A DNA stretch of 64,000 nucleotides, from contig NZ_LMUT01000012.1 in assembly GCF_009765785.1 (NCBI RefSeq), forward strand, positions 634,403-698,402, read 5' to 3'. This stretch comes from Granulicella sp. L46 (lineage in GTDB: Bacteria > Acidobacteriota > Terriglobia > Terriglobales > Acidobacteriaceae). The notes beneath the pieces were generated by a model. It had not been told where the DNA came from and ran no database searches. It was given only the letters and a program-made list of their open reading frames with translations. Below are positions 51,853-61,132 of this stretch, one piece after another. The translations under genes and the position numbers were made by a program. Position 1 is the first letter of the stretch, and each line of letters starts with the position of its first letter.

Positions 51853-53215
51853 GTCCGCTATCGAGCCACTGATCCCAGGCGGTGAGGGCGCGTTCGCACT
51901 GGATGCGGTGGCATTCTTTCTTGTCGCGGATTTTCTTGCGGAGGTCTTCTTCTAGCGGGAGCAGAAGATCAAAGGTGATGTTGGCTGGCTGGAATTTCTT
52001 TTGGTCGGCGTGGGTGATGTAATGCGTGAGCGAGCCGTTGGCCGTGATGCGTGGGGCGGGGGTTGGTTGGTGGCCACTGGCTAACGCGGCTGCGTAGCGT
52101 CCGGCGAGCAGGCCACTGGCGATGGACTCGGTGTAACCTTCGACTCCTGAAAGTTGGCCGGCGATCAGGATGCTTGGGTGGGCGCGCAGTTGCAGGGTTT
52201 CGGTGAGGAGCGAGGGTGCGTGGATGTAAGTGTTGCGGTGGATTTGGCCGTAACGGAGGAAGGTGGCGTGCTCGAGCCCGGGAATCAGACGGAGGACGCG
52301 GGCTTGCTCGCCGAACTTGAGGTGATTCTGGAAGCCGACGAGGTTGTAGCTGTCGGCACGGAGATTTTCCTGGCGGAGTTGAACGGCGGCGTAGGGCCAG
52401 CGGCCGGTCTTGGGGTTGGTGAGGCCGGCGGGCTTCATGGGGCCGAAGCGGAGGGTATCGCGGCCTCGGCGGGCGGTCTCTTCAATGGGCAGGCACCCTT
52501 CGAAGTAGTTCATGGTTTGAGGCGCCGGCGTAGCGACGCCGTTAGTGGGTAACGCTTCCCAACTTTTTGCTTCCACGATCTCGGCGGTGGTGAGCGCGTC
52601 GAGGAAGGCTTCGTACTCTTCTTTCGTGAAGGGGCAGTTGATGTAGTCGGCGGTGCCTTTGTCCCAGCGGGCGGCAAAGTAAACCTTGTCCATGTCGATC
52701 GTGCTGGCGTCGACGATGGGGGAGATGCTGTCGTAGAAGGCTAGCTGCTCGGCGCCGGTGAGGCGTTGGAGCTCTGCTGCGAGCGGAGAGCTGGTCAACG
52801 GGCCGCTGGCGAGGATGGTGATTGTGTCGGGATCGGTTTCGTCGAGGGCTGTGACTTCTTCGCGGCGGACTTCGATCTTTGGGTTCGCTGCGATGAGGTC
52901 GGCGACGCGGCGAGAGAATTCGATACGGTCGACAGCGAGGGCGTGTCCGGCGGGGACGGCGCTGGCGTCGGCGGCTTGCAGGAGGAAGGAGTTGGCGCGG
53001 CGCATCTCCTGTTTGAGCAGCCAGGGTGCGGTGTTTTCGCTTTCGCTCTTGAGGGAGTTTGAGCATACGAGTTCGGCGAAGTCGGAGGTTTGGTGAGCTT
53101 CGGTGGAACGGATGGGGCGCATCTCCGAGAGAATGACGTCGCAGCCGAGGCTCGCTGCCTGTAATGCTGCTTCGGGGCCGGCGAGGCCGCCGCCGATTAC
53201 GTGGATCTTTTTCAT
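51839..53215 (-). CDS. trmFO: methylenetetrahydrofolate--tRNA-(uracil(54)-C5)-methyltransferase (FADH2-oxidizing)
   Basis: A 458-residue flavoprotein. IHVIGGGLAGPEAALQAA is the FAD-binding loop, and SDFAELVCSNSLKSES is characteristic of TrmFO (not GidA/MnmG). FEGCLPIEE contains a conserved catalytic-type Cys, and GQLSGVEGYTESIASGLLAG is the C-terminal FAD motif. It makes m5U54 in tRNA with methylene-THF as carbon donor. It overlaps the end of the Imm50-like gene. Confidence 0.96.
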   Translation of the reverse strand: MKKIHVIGGGLAGPEAALQAASLGCDVILSEMRPIRSTEAHQTSDFAELVCSNSLKSESENTAPWLLKQEMRRANSFLLQAADASAVPAGHALAVDRIEFSRRVADLIAANPKIEVRREEVTALDETDPDTITILASGPLTSSPLAAELQRLTGAEQLAFYDSISPIVDASTIDMDKVYFAARWDKGTADYINCPFTKEEYEAFLDALTTAEIVEAKSWEALPTNGVATPAPQTMNYFEGCLPIEETARRGRDTLRFGPMKPAGLTNPKTGRWPYAAVQLRQENLRADSYNLVGFQNHLKFGEQARVLRLIPGLEHATFLRYGQIHRNTYIHAPSLLTETLQLRAHPSILIAGQLSGVEGYTESIASGLLAGRYAAALASGHQPTPAPRITANGSLTHYITHADQKKFQPANITFDLLLPLEEDLRKKIRDKKECHRIQCERALTAWDQWLDSGPKLQ

Positions 53216-53221
53216 CTGCTC

Positions 53222-53743
53222 TTAGGATACGTGCTCGGAAGGGTCAGAGCTGCTGTCGGTGGCGGCCAGGGCTGCGAGTGGCTCGTCGGCGATGCGCATG
53301 ATGCGCCACTCGGTTAGCACGTGGGCGCCGACACGACGGTAGACGGCGATAGCTGACTCGTTCCACTCGAGGACATCCCACTCGAGGCGGGGACAGCCCT
53401 GGTCTACGGCGATGCGGGCGAGCCGCGCGAGGAGTGCCTTGCCGATGCCGTGGCCGCGCAGGGAGGGGGTGACGTAGAGATCCTCGAGTCGAATGCCATG
53501 ATGGCCGCGCCAGGTGGAGTAGGTGGTGAAGTAGAGCGCGAAGCCGGCGGCGATCCCGTTGTATTCGGCGATGATGGCGGTGAAGCGTGCGGAGGTTCCC
53601 CAACCGTCGCGGAGGAGGTCGGCCTCGGTTGCTTTAACGGCGTGGGGTTCGCGTTCGAACTCGGCTAGCTCGCGAATGAAGGTGAGGATGGTGGGGACGT
53701 CGTCGGGCGTGGCAGGGCGTATGTTCAGGGTGAATTCGTTCAT
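53222..53743 (-). CDS. GNAT-family N-acetyltransferase
   Basis: A 173-residue protein from ATG 53743; longer frames run into Pro/Arg-rich shadow sequence. The GNAT fold is clear: IRPATPDDVPTILTFIRELAEFE, LEDLYVTPSLRGHGIGKALLARLA (acetyl-CoA loop RGHGIG) and NESAIAVYRRVGA. It resembles spermidine/diamine acetyltransferase-like members. The substrate is unknown. It lies 6 bases upstream of trmFO on the same strand order. Confidence 0.9.
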   Translation of the reverse strand: MNEFTLNIRPATPDDVPTILTFIRELAEFEREPHAVKATEADLLRDGWGTSARFTAIIAEYNGIAAGFALYFTTYSTWRGHHGIRLEDLYVTPSLRGHGIGKALLARLARIAVDQGCPRLEWDVLEWNESAIAVYRRVGAHVLTEWRIMRIADEPLAALAATDSSSDPSEHVS

Positions 53744-53818
53744 GGGTGAGTGATCTTCGTTCCCTTCGATTATCCTCTTCAGGATGCTGCGAAAACAAAA
53801 TACGGCGATGGGTAAAGC

Positions 53819-55129
53819 GTGACGATGCTGGCTTACAGCGCGTTGCTGACGCTGGCGCTCGCGCTGAGTTCGCCCTGGTGGCTGCTGCGCATGGCCACGA
53901 CTGAGCGATATCGCGAGGGTTTGTGGCAGCGTCTTGGTGCAGTTCCCTGGCAGTTGGTGCTGTCCGTTCAAAGCAAGCGAGCGGTGTGGGTTCATGCTGT
54001 GAGCGTGGGTGAGGTGCTGGCGGCGTCGCGGTTGGTGGGAGAGCTGGAGGCGGCGTTGGGGGATGGATATCGGGTGGTAATTTCGACGACCACGCGCACC
54101 GGGCAAGCGCTGGCGCGCGAACGGTTTGGTGTGCACCGCGTGTTCTATATGCCGCTGGACTTTGCTTTCTCTGTGCGGGCGTATCTGCGCGCGGTTCGGC
54201 CGACTGCGGTCGTCCTGATGGAGAGCGAGCTTTGGCCGCGGATGCTGCACGAGTGCGGGCGTCGAGGCGTGCCGGTTGTGGTTGCGAATGCGCGGATGAG
54301 CGACCGGTCGTTTGCGCGAGCCCAGCGGATGCAATGGATCTGGGGGCGGATACTGCGCAAGCCTGCGCTGTGGCTGGCGCAGAGTGAGCAAGACGCATTG
54401 CGGCTGGTGATCGCGGGGGTTCGCGCGGAGCGGGTGCAGGCTGCGGGGAATATGAAGTATGACATCCGTGCACCGAAGCAGAGCCGGGTTCCGGAGTGGA
54501 TTCGATCCATGGCGGGAGGGCGCTCCATCTTCGTCGCGGGAAGCACGGTGGACGGGGTGCCTGCGGAAGAGGAACTGGTGGTAGCAGCATGGAAAGAATC
54601 TTTGCGTGGAAAGACGAATGCACTGTTGGTATTAGCGCCGCGCCATCCGGAGAGGTTTTCGGGTGTGGAGGTTCTGCTGCGATCGATTCGCTATGTGAAG
54701 GCTAGTGAGCCTCTCGGGACAGGTGATGGAGCAGAGATTTCATCGCTGGGAATCGAGGTTGTGCTGCTCGACACGATTGGGGATCTTGCGGCTGTGTATG
54801 GGGTTGCAGATGTCGCGTTCCTCGGCGGCAGCCTGGTTCGGAAGGGTGGCCATAATCCGTTGGAGCCTGCGCAGTTTGGTGTGCCGGTGGTGATGGGTCC
54901 GTCGTACGAAAACTTCCGTGACGTGGTCACGAAGTTGAAGGAGGTAGGCGGGATTCGTATTGTGCACGATGAGATTGAGCTGGGTAACGTGGTCGCCGAT
55001 TTGCTGGCGGATCGCGAAGAGGCGAAGGCGGTTGGGGAGGCGGGACGGCGGGTTTTTGAAGAGCAGCAGGGGGCAACGGCGCGATCGGTGAAGGCGATTG
55101 TGAGCTTGATTTCCGGGGAGGCGGCATGA
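53819..55129 (+). CDS. waaA: 3-deoxy-D-manno-octulosonic acid (Kdo) transferase
   Basis: A 436-residue protein (GTG 53819 or ATG 53825). An N-terminal membrane anchor is followed by VWVHAVSVGEVLAA with the catalytic Glu, STTTRTG, LMESELWP and the GT-B C-terminal half with APRHPERF and GGHNPLEPAQFG. It adds Kdo to lipid A at the inner membrane. It is translationally coupled to lpxK (ATGA overlap), in a lipid A/core operon. Confidence 0.95.
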   Translation: MTMLAYSALLTLALALSSPWWLLRMATTERYREGLWQRLGAVPWQLVLSVQSKRAVWVHAVSVGEVLAASRLVGELEAALGDGYRVVISTTTRTGQALARERFGVHRVFYMPLDFAFSVRAYLRAVRPTAVVLMESELWPRMLHECGRRGVPVVVANARMSDRSFARAQRMQWIWGRILRKPALWLAQSEQDALRLVIAGVRAERVQAAGNMKYDIRAPKQSRVPEWIRSMAGGRSIFVAGSTVDGVPAEEELVVAAWKESLRGKTNALLVLAPRHPERFSGVEVLLRSIRYVKASEPLGTGDGAEISSLGIEVVLLDTIGDLAAVYGVADVAFLGGSLVRKGGHNPLEPAQFGVPVVMGPSYENFRDVVTKLKEVGGIRIVHDEIELGNVVADLLADREEAKAVGEAGRRVFEEQQGATARSVKAIVSLISGEAA

Positions 55130-56178
55130 GCGCGAGACGGGCGTGGGCGAAGCCGCTGGTGCCTTTGTATGCGGCTGCGATCCGGCTGAAGGAGGGGTTG
55201 CGTCGTGCGGGGCTCGGACGGACGCGCACGCTGAAGTGGCCTGTGGTGAGTGTTGGCAGTTTGTCGGCGGGCGGCGCGGGCAAGACTCCGGTGGTGATTG
55301 CGCTGGCGAAGCTTTTGCGCGACGGGGGATGGACAGTCGATGTTCTTTCGCGGGGGTACGGCCGCGAGGGGTGGGGCATGGAGCAGGTGGAGCCGGAGTT
55401 GGATTACGCGGCGCGTCGATTTGGAGATGAACCCGTCTTGATTGCCGAGCAGACGGGCGCGCCGGTGTGGGTGGGCGCCGATCGATATGTTGCGGGAAAG
55501 CGTGCGGAGGAACAGACTGAATGCATAGTGCGCGGCGTGCATCTGCTGGATGACGGATTTCAACATCGGCAACTTGGGCGAAGCGTTGATATCGTCCTGG
55601 TGACGTCGGAGGACCTTGAGGATACGTTGTTGCCGGCGGGCAATCTACGCGAGAGTTTGTCTGCGCTGCAGCGCGCAGACGTTCTGGTGGTTCGCCAGAA
55701 CGAAGTGGATGCGGATATCGATGCGGGAGTTACGGCCGTAAATAAGCGCGCGTGGGAGATGCTTCGCGAGAGTGGACAGATGTGGATCGTGCGCAGGAAG
55801 CTGGTCTTCCCTGCTCCGCTGCGGGTGTTTGGAGCTGGACTTCGACCGGTGGCATTTTGCGCTATCGCGCGGCCGGAGGATTTTGCCACCATGTTGCAGA
55901 GCTCGGGATGTGGAGTGGTGGAGACGGTCGCGTTTCCGGATCATCATCGTTATACTGCGGCCGATATGAAGCGGGTGATTGAGGTGGCGAAGAGCCTGAA
56001 TGGATCAGGATTCGTTACGACGGAGAAGGATGCGGTGAAGCTGACAGAAGCGATGCGGCGGCGGCTGGAAGAGCATGGACCGGTAATGGTGGTCGCGCTG
56101 GCGGCAGAGTTTGCGGATCCCGCAGCGGTGTTGCGCGCACTAGAAGCGAAGCTGCTGCGTCGGGGGGCAAAGGCCTGA
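55126..56178 (+). CDS. lpxK: tetraacyldisaccharide 4'-kinase
   Basis: A 350-residue protein. SVGSLSAGGAGKTP is the Walker A, VDVLSRGYGRE follows, GDEPVLIA binds the substrate side, and HLLDDGFQHRQL contains the family DDGFQH motif. It phosphorylates the lipid A precursor at position 4'. The start overlaps the waaA stop and its own stop overlaps the next start by one base. Confidence 0.95.
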   Translation: MSARRAWAKPLVPLYAAAIRLKEGLRRAGLGRTRTLKWPVVSVGSLSAGGAGKTPVVIALAKLLRDGGWTVDVLSRGYGREGWGMEQVEPELDYAARRFGDEPVLIAEQTGAPVWVGADRYVAGKRAEEQTECIVRGVHLLDDGFQHRQLGRSVDIVLVTSEDLEDTLLPAGNLRESLSALQRADVLVVRQNEVDADIDAGVTAVNKRAWEMLRESGQMWIVRRKLVFPAPLRVFGAGLRPVAFCAIARPEDFATMLQSSGCGVVETVAFPDHHRYTAADMKRVIEVAKSLNGSGFVTTEKDAVKLTEAMRRRLEEHGPVMVVALAAEFADPAAVLRALEAKLLRRGAKA

Positions 56179-57185
56179 TGAAGATCCTTGTCATCCGCGT
56201 AGGTGCGATGGGCGACGTGCTGCATGCGTTGCCGGCAGTCGCTGCATTGCGGAGAATGCGGCCGGATTGGAAGATCGATTGGGTGGTGGATCCGCGGTGG
56301 GCGCCGCTGTTGGTCGATGGCGAGGGGGAAGGTCCGATTGTAGGCCGCGTGCATTTGGCGGAGACGAAGAAGTGGTCGAAGGCTCCGGCGTCGCCTGCAA
56401 CGTTACGCTCGATTTTTGAGTTGCGCCGTGCGTTGCGGGGCGAGAGCTATGATCTGGCGGTCGATATGCAGGGGACGTTGCGGTCTGCGGTGATTGGGCG
56501 GATGTCGGGCTCGGAAAAGTTTGCAGGGTATAGCGATCCGCGCGAGGCTATGGCTGCGAAGTTTTACCGGACGAAACTCGAACGCAAGGGCAGGCATGTG
56601 ATTGAGCAAGGCGCGGCGTTGCTGGGGGAGGCTTGTGGGGTGGCGCTGGAGCCGGGTGGCGTGGAATTGCCGCATGAGGAGTGGGCGGATCATTGGGCCG
56701 CGGAGGTGGTGGATGATCGGCGGACGTGCTTACTGGCTGCGAGTGCAGGATGGCCGGCCAAGTGCTGGGCGGTGAAAAACTATGGGGCGCTCGCTGTCGA
56801 ACTGAAGGCTATGGGGATGGATGTCGTGGTGAATGCTCCGCGCAAGGATGATGCGTTGGCGGCGGCGGTGGTGGAGGCTAGTGGAGGCGTGGCGCGGGTT
56901 GTCGTGTGCAATGTTACTGGGTTGATTGCATTGATGCGACGAATGACGCTGCTGGTGGGTGGTGATTCTGGGCCGACGCATTTGGCGGCAGCGCTGGGTG
57001 TTCCGCTGGTGGCGCTGTTCGGGCCGACCGATCCGGAGAGGAATGGGCCTCGGGGGCCGGGCGCAAAGGTGGTGCTGCGTGATCCTGCTTCGGTGACGAG
57101 TTATAAGCGCGCGAATTCGGAAGACGCAGGATTGGCGAGGATCTCGGTGGACGCCGTAGTGGACGCCGTCCGCAGTCTGCTGTGA
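56178..57185 (+). CDS. GT9-family lipopolysaccharide heptosyltransferase
   Basis: A 335-residue GT-B glycosyltransferase: KILVIRVGAMGDVLHALPAVAALR at the start, YDLAVDMQGTLRSA, and GGDSGPTHLAAALGVPLVALFGPTDPERNGP near the end, typical of GT9. It probably adds the first heptose (WaaC-like) or a later sugar to the LPS core. The one-base overlap with lpxK and the waaA context support this. Confidence 0.9.
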   Translation: MKILVIRVGAMGDVLHALPAVAALRRMRPDWKIDWVVDPRWAPLLVDGEGEGPIVGRVHLAETKKWSKAPASPATLRSIFELRRALRGESYDLAVDMQGTLRSAVIGRMSGSEKFAGYSDPREAMAAKFYRTKLERKGRHVIEQGAALLGEACGVALEPGGVELPHEEWADHWAAEVVDDRRTCLLAASAGWPAKCWAVKNYGALAVELKAMGMDVVVNAPRKDDALAAAVVEASGGVARVVVCNVTGLIALMRRMTLLVGGDSGPTHLAAALGVPLVALFGPTDPERNGPRGPGAKVVLRDPASVTSYKRANSEDAGLARISVDAVVDAVRSLL

Positions 57186-57217
57186 GGCGCAGGGATGCGA
57201 TTTGAGAGAATGGTGGG

Positions 57218-57808
57218 ATGGGTTCGGCGACGATGACGAAAGCTGGTGGCAAGACGGGTTGGCAAAAGATCGCACGCAGGGTGCGTGTCCCGCTTGGATT
57301 TGTTGTGGCGGCGGTTTTCCTCGTGTTTGCCCGGCCGAGCTGGCATACTCTGGCGTTGAGCCTGTTGCTGGTACTGCCGGGATTATGGCTGCGTGGGTAT
57401 GCGGCCGGGTATGTGAAGAAAAATGCGGAGCTTACGCGGACTGGGCCGTATGCGCACACGCGCAACCCGCTTTATTTGGGATCGGTATGGATTGCGGCTG
57501 GGTTTGCCGTGGCTGCGGGACGCTGGTGGCTGGTCGTCTTGCTGATAGGAATGTTTCTGGCGATTTATGTGCCGACGATTTTGTCCGAGGAGAACTTTCT
57601 ACGCGGCGAGTTTGCGGGCTTTGAGGAGTATTGCCGCAAGGTTCCGCGGCTTTGGTGGCGGTGGTCTGCGGCGCGCTTTGACGGCGTGGACGCGAGCGGC
57701 GGGCGGTTCTCAGCGGAGCGCTACCGGTATCATCGCGAGTACAATGCCAGTATGGGCGCAGTCGCGATTTATGCGGCCTTGACGCTGCGGATGATACTGT
57801 GGCACTGA
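57218..57808 (+). CDS. isoprenylcysteine methyltransferase (ICMT/PEMT)-family membrane protein
   Basis: A 196-residue protein with about four membrane segments and the RTGPYAHTRNPLYLGS motif that binds SAM, then SEENFLRGEFAGFEEYC. The family methylates lipid or small-molecule acceptors at the membrane. Its place 32 bases after the heptosyltransferase suggests a lipid or LPS role, which is inferred. The start is ATG 57218 or 57233. Confidence 0.82.
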   Translation: MGSATMTKAGGKTGWQKIARRVRVPLGFVVAAVFLVFARPSWHTLALSLLLVLPGLWLRGYAAGYVKKNAELTRTGPYAHTRNPLYLGSVWIAAGFAVAAGRWWLVVLLIGMFLAIYVPTILSEENFLRGEFAGFEEYCRKVPRLWWRWSAARFDGVDASGGRFSAERYRYHREYNASMGAVAIYAALTLRMILWH

Positions 57809-57846
57809 CACTTCGCAGGTGCGTCTAACCCACGGGAGATGCTGAT

Positions 57847-58710
57847 TTGAAGGTTGTTTGGATGGCCCGTTTGCGGGTCTGGAGAGACTCGTCGGCGGTG
57901 GTCGTGGGGAGAACAGCCTTTGCGCTGGCCGTTGTGATGAGCTTTGGACAGCCGCTGAAGATGAAGGCGCAGCTGTTTTCGAAGCCGGTAACGCCGGCCG
58001 TGCAGCGACCGATTCCGGTACTGCAGCCGCCCGCTCCAGGGTTTGATTATCCTCAGCACCAAACCCTTACCTACAGCGTGGATTGGCGGGTTTTTACGGC
58101 GGGAACTGCGGTATTTCACCTGGACCAGGTGGGGAATCTGCTGAAGATCTCGGCTACGGCAAATACGGTAGGCGCGGTGAATATGCTGTTCCCGGTGGTG
58201 GATGGCTTCCAGTCGGGCTTCGATTTGAAGACTGGGTGCTCGACAGGGTTCGATAAGCAGACGCAGGAGGGCCGGCGCAAGATCGCAAGCGATCTCACCT
58301 TCGATTATGTACATGGAAAGCAGACGCGGAACGAACGGAACCTGGTTAAGGGCACGGCTACGCATAACGTGACCAATATTCCGGCTTGCGTGACGGACTT
58401 GCTGTCGGCCATGTTTTACACGCAATCGCAACCGATGGCGCCCGGACAGACAGTGGAATTCCCGTTAGCGGATGCGATGCGGACGGTAAGCGTGGGCATG
58501 AAAGTAGAGGGTCGCGAGGAAATCAAGACACCCGCAGGGACGTTTCAGACCATCAAAGTTCAAGCGACCGCAGAAGAGGGGGTCGTGAAAAACCGCGGCA
58601 GCATCTGGATCTGGTACACAGATGATGCTCGGCATCTACCCGTGCAGATGCAGGCCCGGCTGTTCTGGGGCACGATTACTTTCCACCTGCAATCGGTTGA
58701 TTTCAAGTAG
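57847..58710 (+). CDS. DUF3108 exported protein
   Basis: A 287-residue protein starting at TTG 57847, with GGGAG eight bases upstream. A signal-like segment covers about residues 23-42. The DUF3108 domain follows: LTYSVDWRVFTAGTAVFHL, FPVVDGFQSGFD, YVHGKQTRNE and GREEIKTPAGTFQTIKVQ...WIWYTDDARHLPVQM. It is probably periplasmic and often lies beside LPS or envelope genes. Its function is unknown. Confidence 0.85.
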   Translation: MKVVWMARLRVWRDSSAVVVGRTAFALAVVMSFGQPLKMKAQLFSKPVTPAVQRPIPVLQPPAPGFDYPQHQTLTYSVDWRVFTAGTAVFHLDQVGNLLKISATANTVGAVNMLFPVVDGFQSGFDLKTGCSTGFDKQTQEGRRKIASDLTFDYVHGKQTRNERNLVKGTATHNVTNIPACVTDLLSAMFYTQSQPMAPGQTVEFPLADAMRTVSVGMKVEGREEIKTPAGTFQTIKVQATAEEGVVKNRGSIWIWYTDDARHLPVQMQARLFWGTITFHLQSVDFK

Positions 58711-58765
58711 CCGAGCCGCGGAGAATAAGGACAACCGCGCAAGCGGAGACAGCGAGACGAAGATC

Positions 58766-59074
58766 ATGAGCAACGAAGCGAACGTGGATCAGAGGAACAC
58801 GGATCAGCAGGACGAGTTAGTCACGATAGCCACCTTTCCAGAGCCAATGGAGGCCAACATGGCGAGGTCTGCGCTGGAAGCTTCCGGCATTCCCGTATTT
58901 GTTGTGGGGGAGACGGCAAACAGCATGATTCCGGTTGCATTTGAATCGCAGCTGCAGGTGCAGGCAAAAGACGAAGCGGCGGCGCGTGGCCTGCTGGAGG
59001 CGATGAATGATGCGCCTGAATCCTTGGAGTCGGTAACCGCGGCAGAGATTGCAGCGGAGGATTCGTCAAAATGA
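58766..59074 (+). CDS. DUF2007-domain protein
   Basis: A 102-residue protein from ATG 58766. LVTIATFPEPMEANMARSAL and EASGIPVFVVGE are the DUF2007 (putative signal transducing) pattern, a small alpha/beta fold. A longer frame from 58622 is the shadow of the DUF3108 gene. The stop overlaps the queC start (ATGA), so they are translated together, although no functional link is known. Confidence 0.85.
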   Translation: MSNEANVDQRNTDQQDELVTIATFPEPMEANMARSALEASGIPVFVVGETANSMIPVAFESQLQVQAKDEAAARGLLEAMNDAPESLESVTAAEIAAEDSSK

Positions 59075-59799
59075 GTCGGGCGAGGGCCGTGGTCTGCCTC
59101 TCAGGGGGGATGGATTCCACTGTCTGCGCGACACTGGCAGCTCGAGATTACGACAGCTTTGGTCTGCACTTCAGTTACGGTCAGCGCACGCAGAAGCGTG
59201 AATTGCAGGCAGCGCGCGAGGTAGCGAACGCGGTTGGGTTGCGGGAGTTGATGGAGCTGGATACAGATCTTTTCCGGCGCATCGGCGGATCGGCCCTGAC
59301 GGACTCGAGGATTGCGGTACCGGAAGCGGCTATCGACGGGATAGACGGTGCCTCGGCGAGAGCAGGAGAGGATGTGCCGGTGACCTATGTTCCCTTCCGC
59401 AATGCGCATTTTCTGAGCGCGGCGGTGAGTTGGGCGGAGGTTCTGGGAGCGACGACCGTGTTCATGGGCGCGGTCGAACAGGACAGTTCGGGTTATCCGG
59501 ACTGCAGGCCAGCGTATTACGAAGCCTTCAACGAGCTGATCCGTCGAGGGACCAAAGAGGGCGAGATCAAGGTGGTAACGCCACTGATCAAGCTAAGAAA
59601 GCACGAGATTGTGACGCTGGGAGTTGAATTGGGCGCTCCGTTACATGTAAGTTGGTCGTGCTACTCAGGTGAAACTGAGGCCTGCGGAGTGTGCGAAAGT
59701 TGCGATTTGCGGCTGCGAGCTTTTTCCGCAGCCGGCTTAGCCGACCCAATCCGCTATGCACAGAGCGGAACGGCACGAGATTATACGAACGTCCGTTAG
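59071..59799 (+). CDS. queC: 7-cyano-7-deazaguanine (preQ0) synthase
   Basis: A 242-residue PP-loop ATPase: CLSGGMDSTV binds ATP, FRNAHFLSAA and GAVEQDSSGYPDCR follow, and four Cys bind Zn (SWSCYSGETEACGVCESC). It converts 7-carboxy-7-deazaguanine to preQ0. With queE and queD elsewhere in the window, the pathway from GTP-derived dihydroneopterin triphosphate to preQ0 is mostly present. Confidence 0.96.
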   Translation: MSRARAVVCLSGGMDSTVCATLAARDYDSFGLHFSYGQRTQKRELQAAREVANAVGLRELMELDTDLFRRIGGSALTDSRIAVPEAAIDGIDGASARAGEDVPVTYVPFRNAHFLSAAVSWAEVLGATTVFMGAVEQDSSGYPDCRPAYYEAFNELIRRGTKEGEIKVVTPLIKLRKHEIVTLGVELGAPLHVSWSCYSGETEACGVCESCDLRLRAFSAAGLADPIRYAQSGTARDYTNVR

Positions 59800-59839
59800 C
59801 AGATCGAGGCTTCGGGCTGAATCGAAAGAAGGCGACGAA

Positions 59840-61042
59840 ATGATGAAGACTTATAGAGGTTCTCTTTTTGCCAAACTTGCAAGCATCGTGGGTGTGGCAA
59901 TTTTCGCGATTACTCCCGCGCTTGCTCAGAAACCTGGAGCGACGGTGCATGGTCACGTCACAAACCCCGCGGGGATGAGCTTTACCACCGGTGAGGTGAA
60001 GTTCACGACCGATCAGTCAGTGGCCTACAAGGACGCCAAGTTCGCGACGGTTGTCCCAATCGATGGCGAGGGAAACTATAAAGCTACCGGCGTGGCACCG
60101 GGCAATTACTACGTCTACTTCGTGCAGGGCACCACTGTCGCCGATCGGCTTGAGCTGAAGGTGAAGGGTGAGGACACGGACCTGACACTGGATGATGACA
60201 TGTCGCGCGCCGAGTACATCAAGCAGATGACTCCGGAGCAGCAGAAGGCGCTCGAAGAGTACAAGAAGAAGAATGCTGCGGTTAGCTCGGCTAACGAGGT
60301 CATCGCAAAGTTGAATGGGACGTTGAAGACGGTGCGCGCAGATCTGGCGGCTGCGGCTCCGAACAAGGACGACGTGAGCAAGGACGTCGCGATGATGAAG
60401 GAGGCCGTTGGCGCAAAGCCCGATGAAGGCTTGCTCTGGCTGACTTACGGCGACACGCTGCTGGCTCAAGGGCGGCACCTGGCCGATGCAGATAAGAAAG
60501 CCAGCAAATCTCCCAGCTCTGATGACGCGGTAAGTCAGACGTACGGCGAGGCGGTGGATGCTTACAAGAAGGCTGTGGCACTCGATTCAGCGGCCGCGAA
60601 GCCCAATGTTGCAGGTCTGGCGGCTGACTATAACCAGCTTGGCAATGCACTAACCGCGCAGGGCAAGACCGATGAGGCGATCCCCGCATTCGACAATGCG
60701 GCGAAGGCAGATCCTACCAAGGCGGGCATCTATTACAAGAATGCCGCCGCTGTCCTATACAACGCTGGACAGATGGATGCGGCGCTGGACGCAGCGAACA
60801 AAGCGATTGTCGCTGATCCGAACCAGGCCGATGCTTATTTCATCAAGGGTCAGGCTTTGGTGACGAAGTCGGCTGTCGACCCGAAGACGAATAAGTTGAC
60901 GGCGCCTCCAGGATGCGTTGAGGCGTACGACAAGTTCCTCGCGCTGGCACCCAACGATCCGAAGGTTCCGCAGGTGAAGGCAGTGCTGGCGAGCCTTGGC
61001 GAAACGATCGACACGAATTACAAGGCACCGAAGAAGCACTAA
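59840..61042 (+). CDS. exported carboxypeptidase-regulatory-like / TPR protein
   Basis: About 400 residues from ATG 59840 or 59843. A signal peptide ends in TPALAQ. A beta-sandwich domain (TVHGHVTNPAG...GNYKATGVAPGNYYVYF) resembles carboxypeptidase regulatory-like domains. A coiled-coil-like helical region follows, then TPR repeats (AADYNQLGNALTAQGKTDEAIPAFDNA; NAAAVLYNAGQMDAALDAANKAI). It is periplasmic and probably mediates protein interactions. It is followed by a strong terminator. Confidence 0.85.
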   Translation: MMKTYRGSLFAKLASIVGVAIFAITPALAQKPGATVHGHVTNPAGMSFTTGEVKFTTDQSVAYKDAKFATVVPIDGEGNYKATGVAPGNYYVYFVQGTTVADRLELKVKGEDTDLTLDDDMSRAEYIKQMTPEQQKALEEYKKKNAAVSSANEVIAKLNGTLKTVRADLAAAAPNKDDVSKDVAMMKEAVGAKPDEGLLWLTYGDTLLAQGRHLADADKKASKSPSSDDAVSQTYGEAVDAYKKAVALDSAAAKPNVAGLAADYNQLGNALTAQGKTDEAIPAFDNAAKADPTKAGIYYKNAAAVLYNAGQMDAALDAANKAIVADPNQADAYFIKGQALVTKSAVDPKTNKLTAPPGCVEAYDKFLALAPNDPKVPQVKAVLASLGETIDTNYKAPKKH

Positions 61043-61060
61043 AGAGCGTGCAGTGAGGAG

Positions 61061-61095
61061 AGCCCCGGTCAGGAGCAGTTGACCGGGGCTTTCGC
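61061..61095 (+). terminator. intrinsic terminator after the TPR gene
   Basis: AGCCCCGGTCA and TGACCGGGGCT form a perfect 11-bp stem with an 8-base loop, followed by TTTC. It lies 18 bases after the TPR-protein stop and before moeA. Confidence 0.88.
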
Positions 61096-61132
61096 GTCTC
61101 TGAACCGAGGTCGCGGGCGGGAGATTTGGACG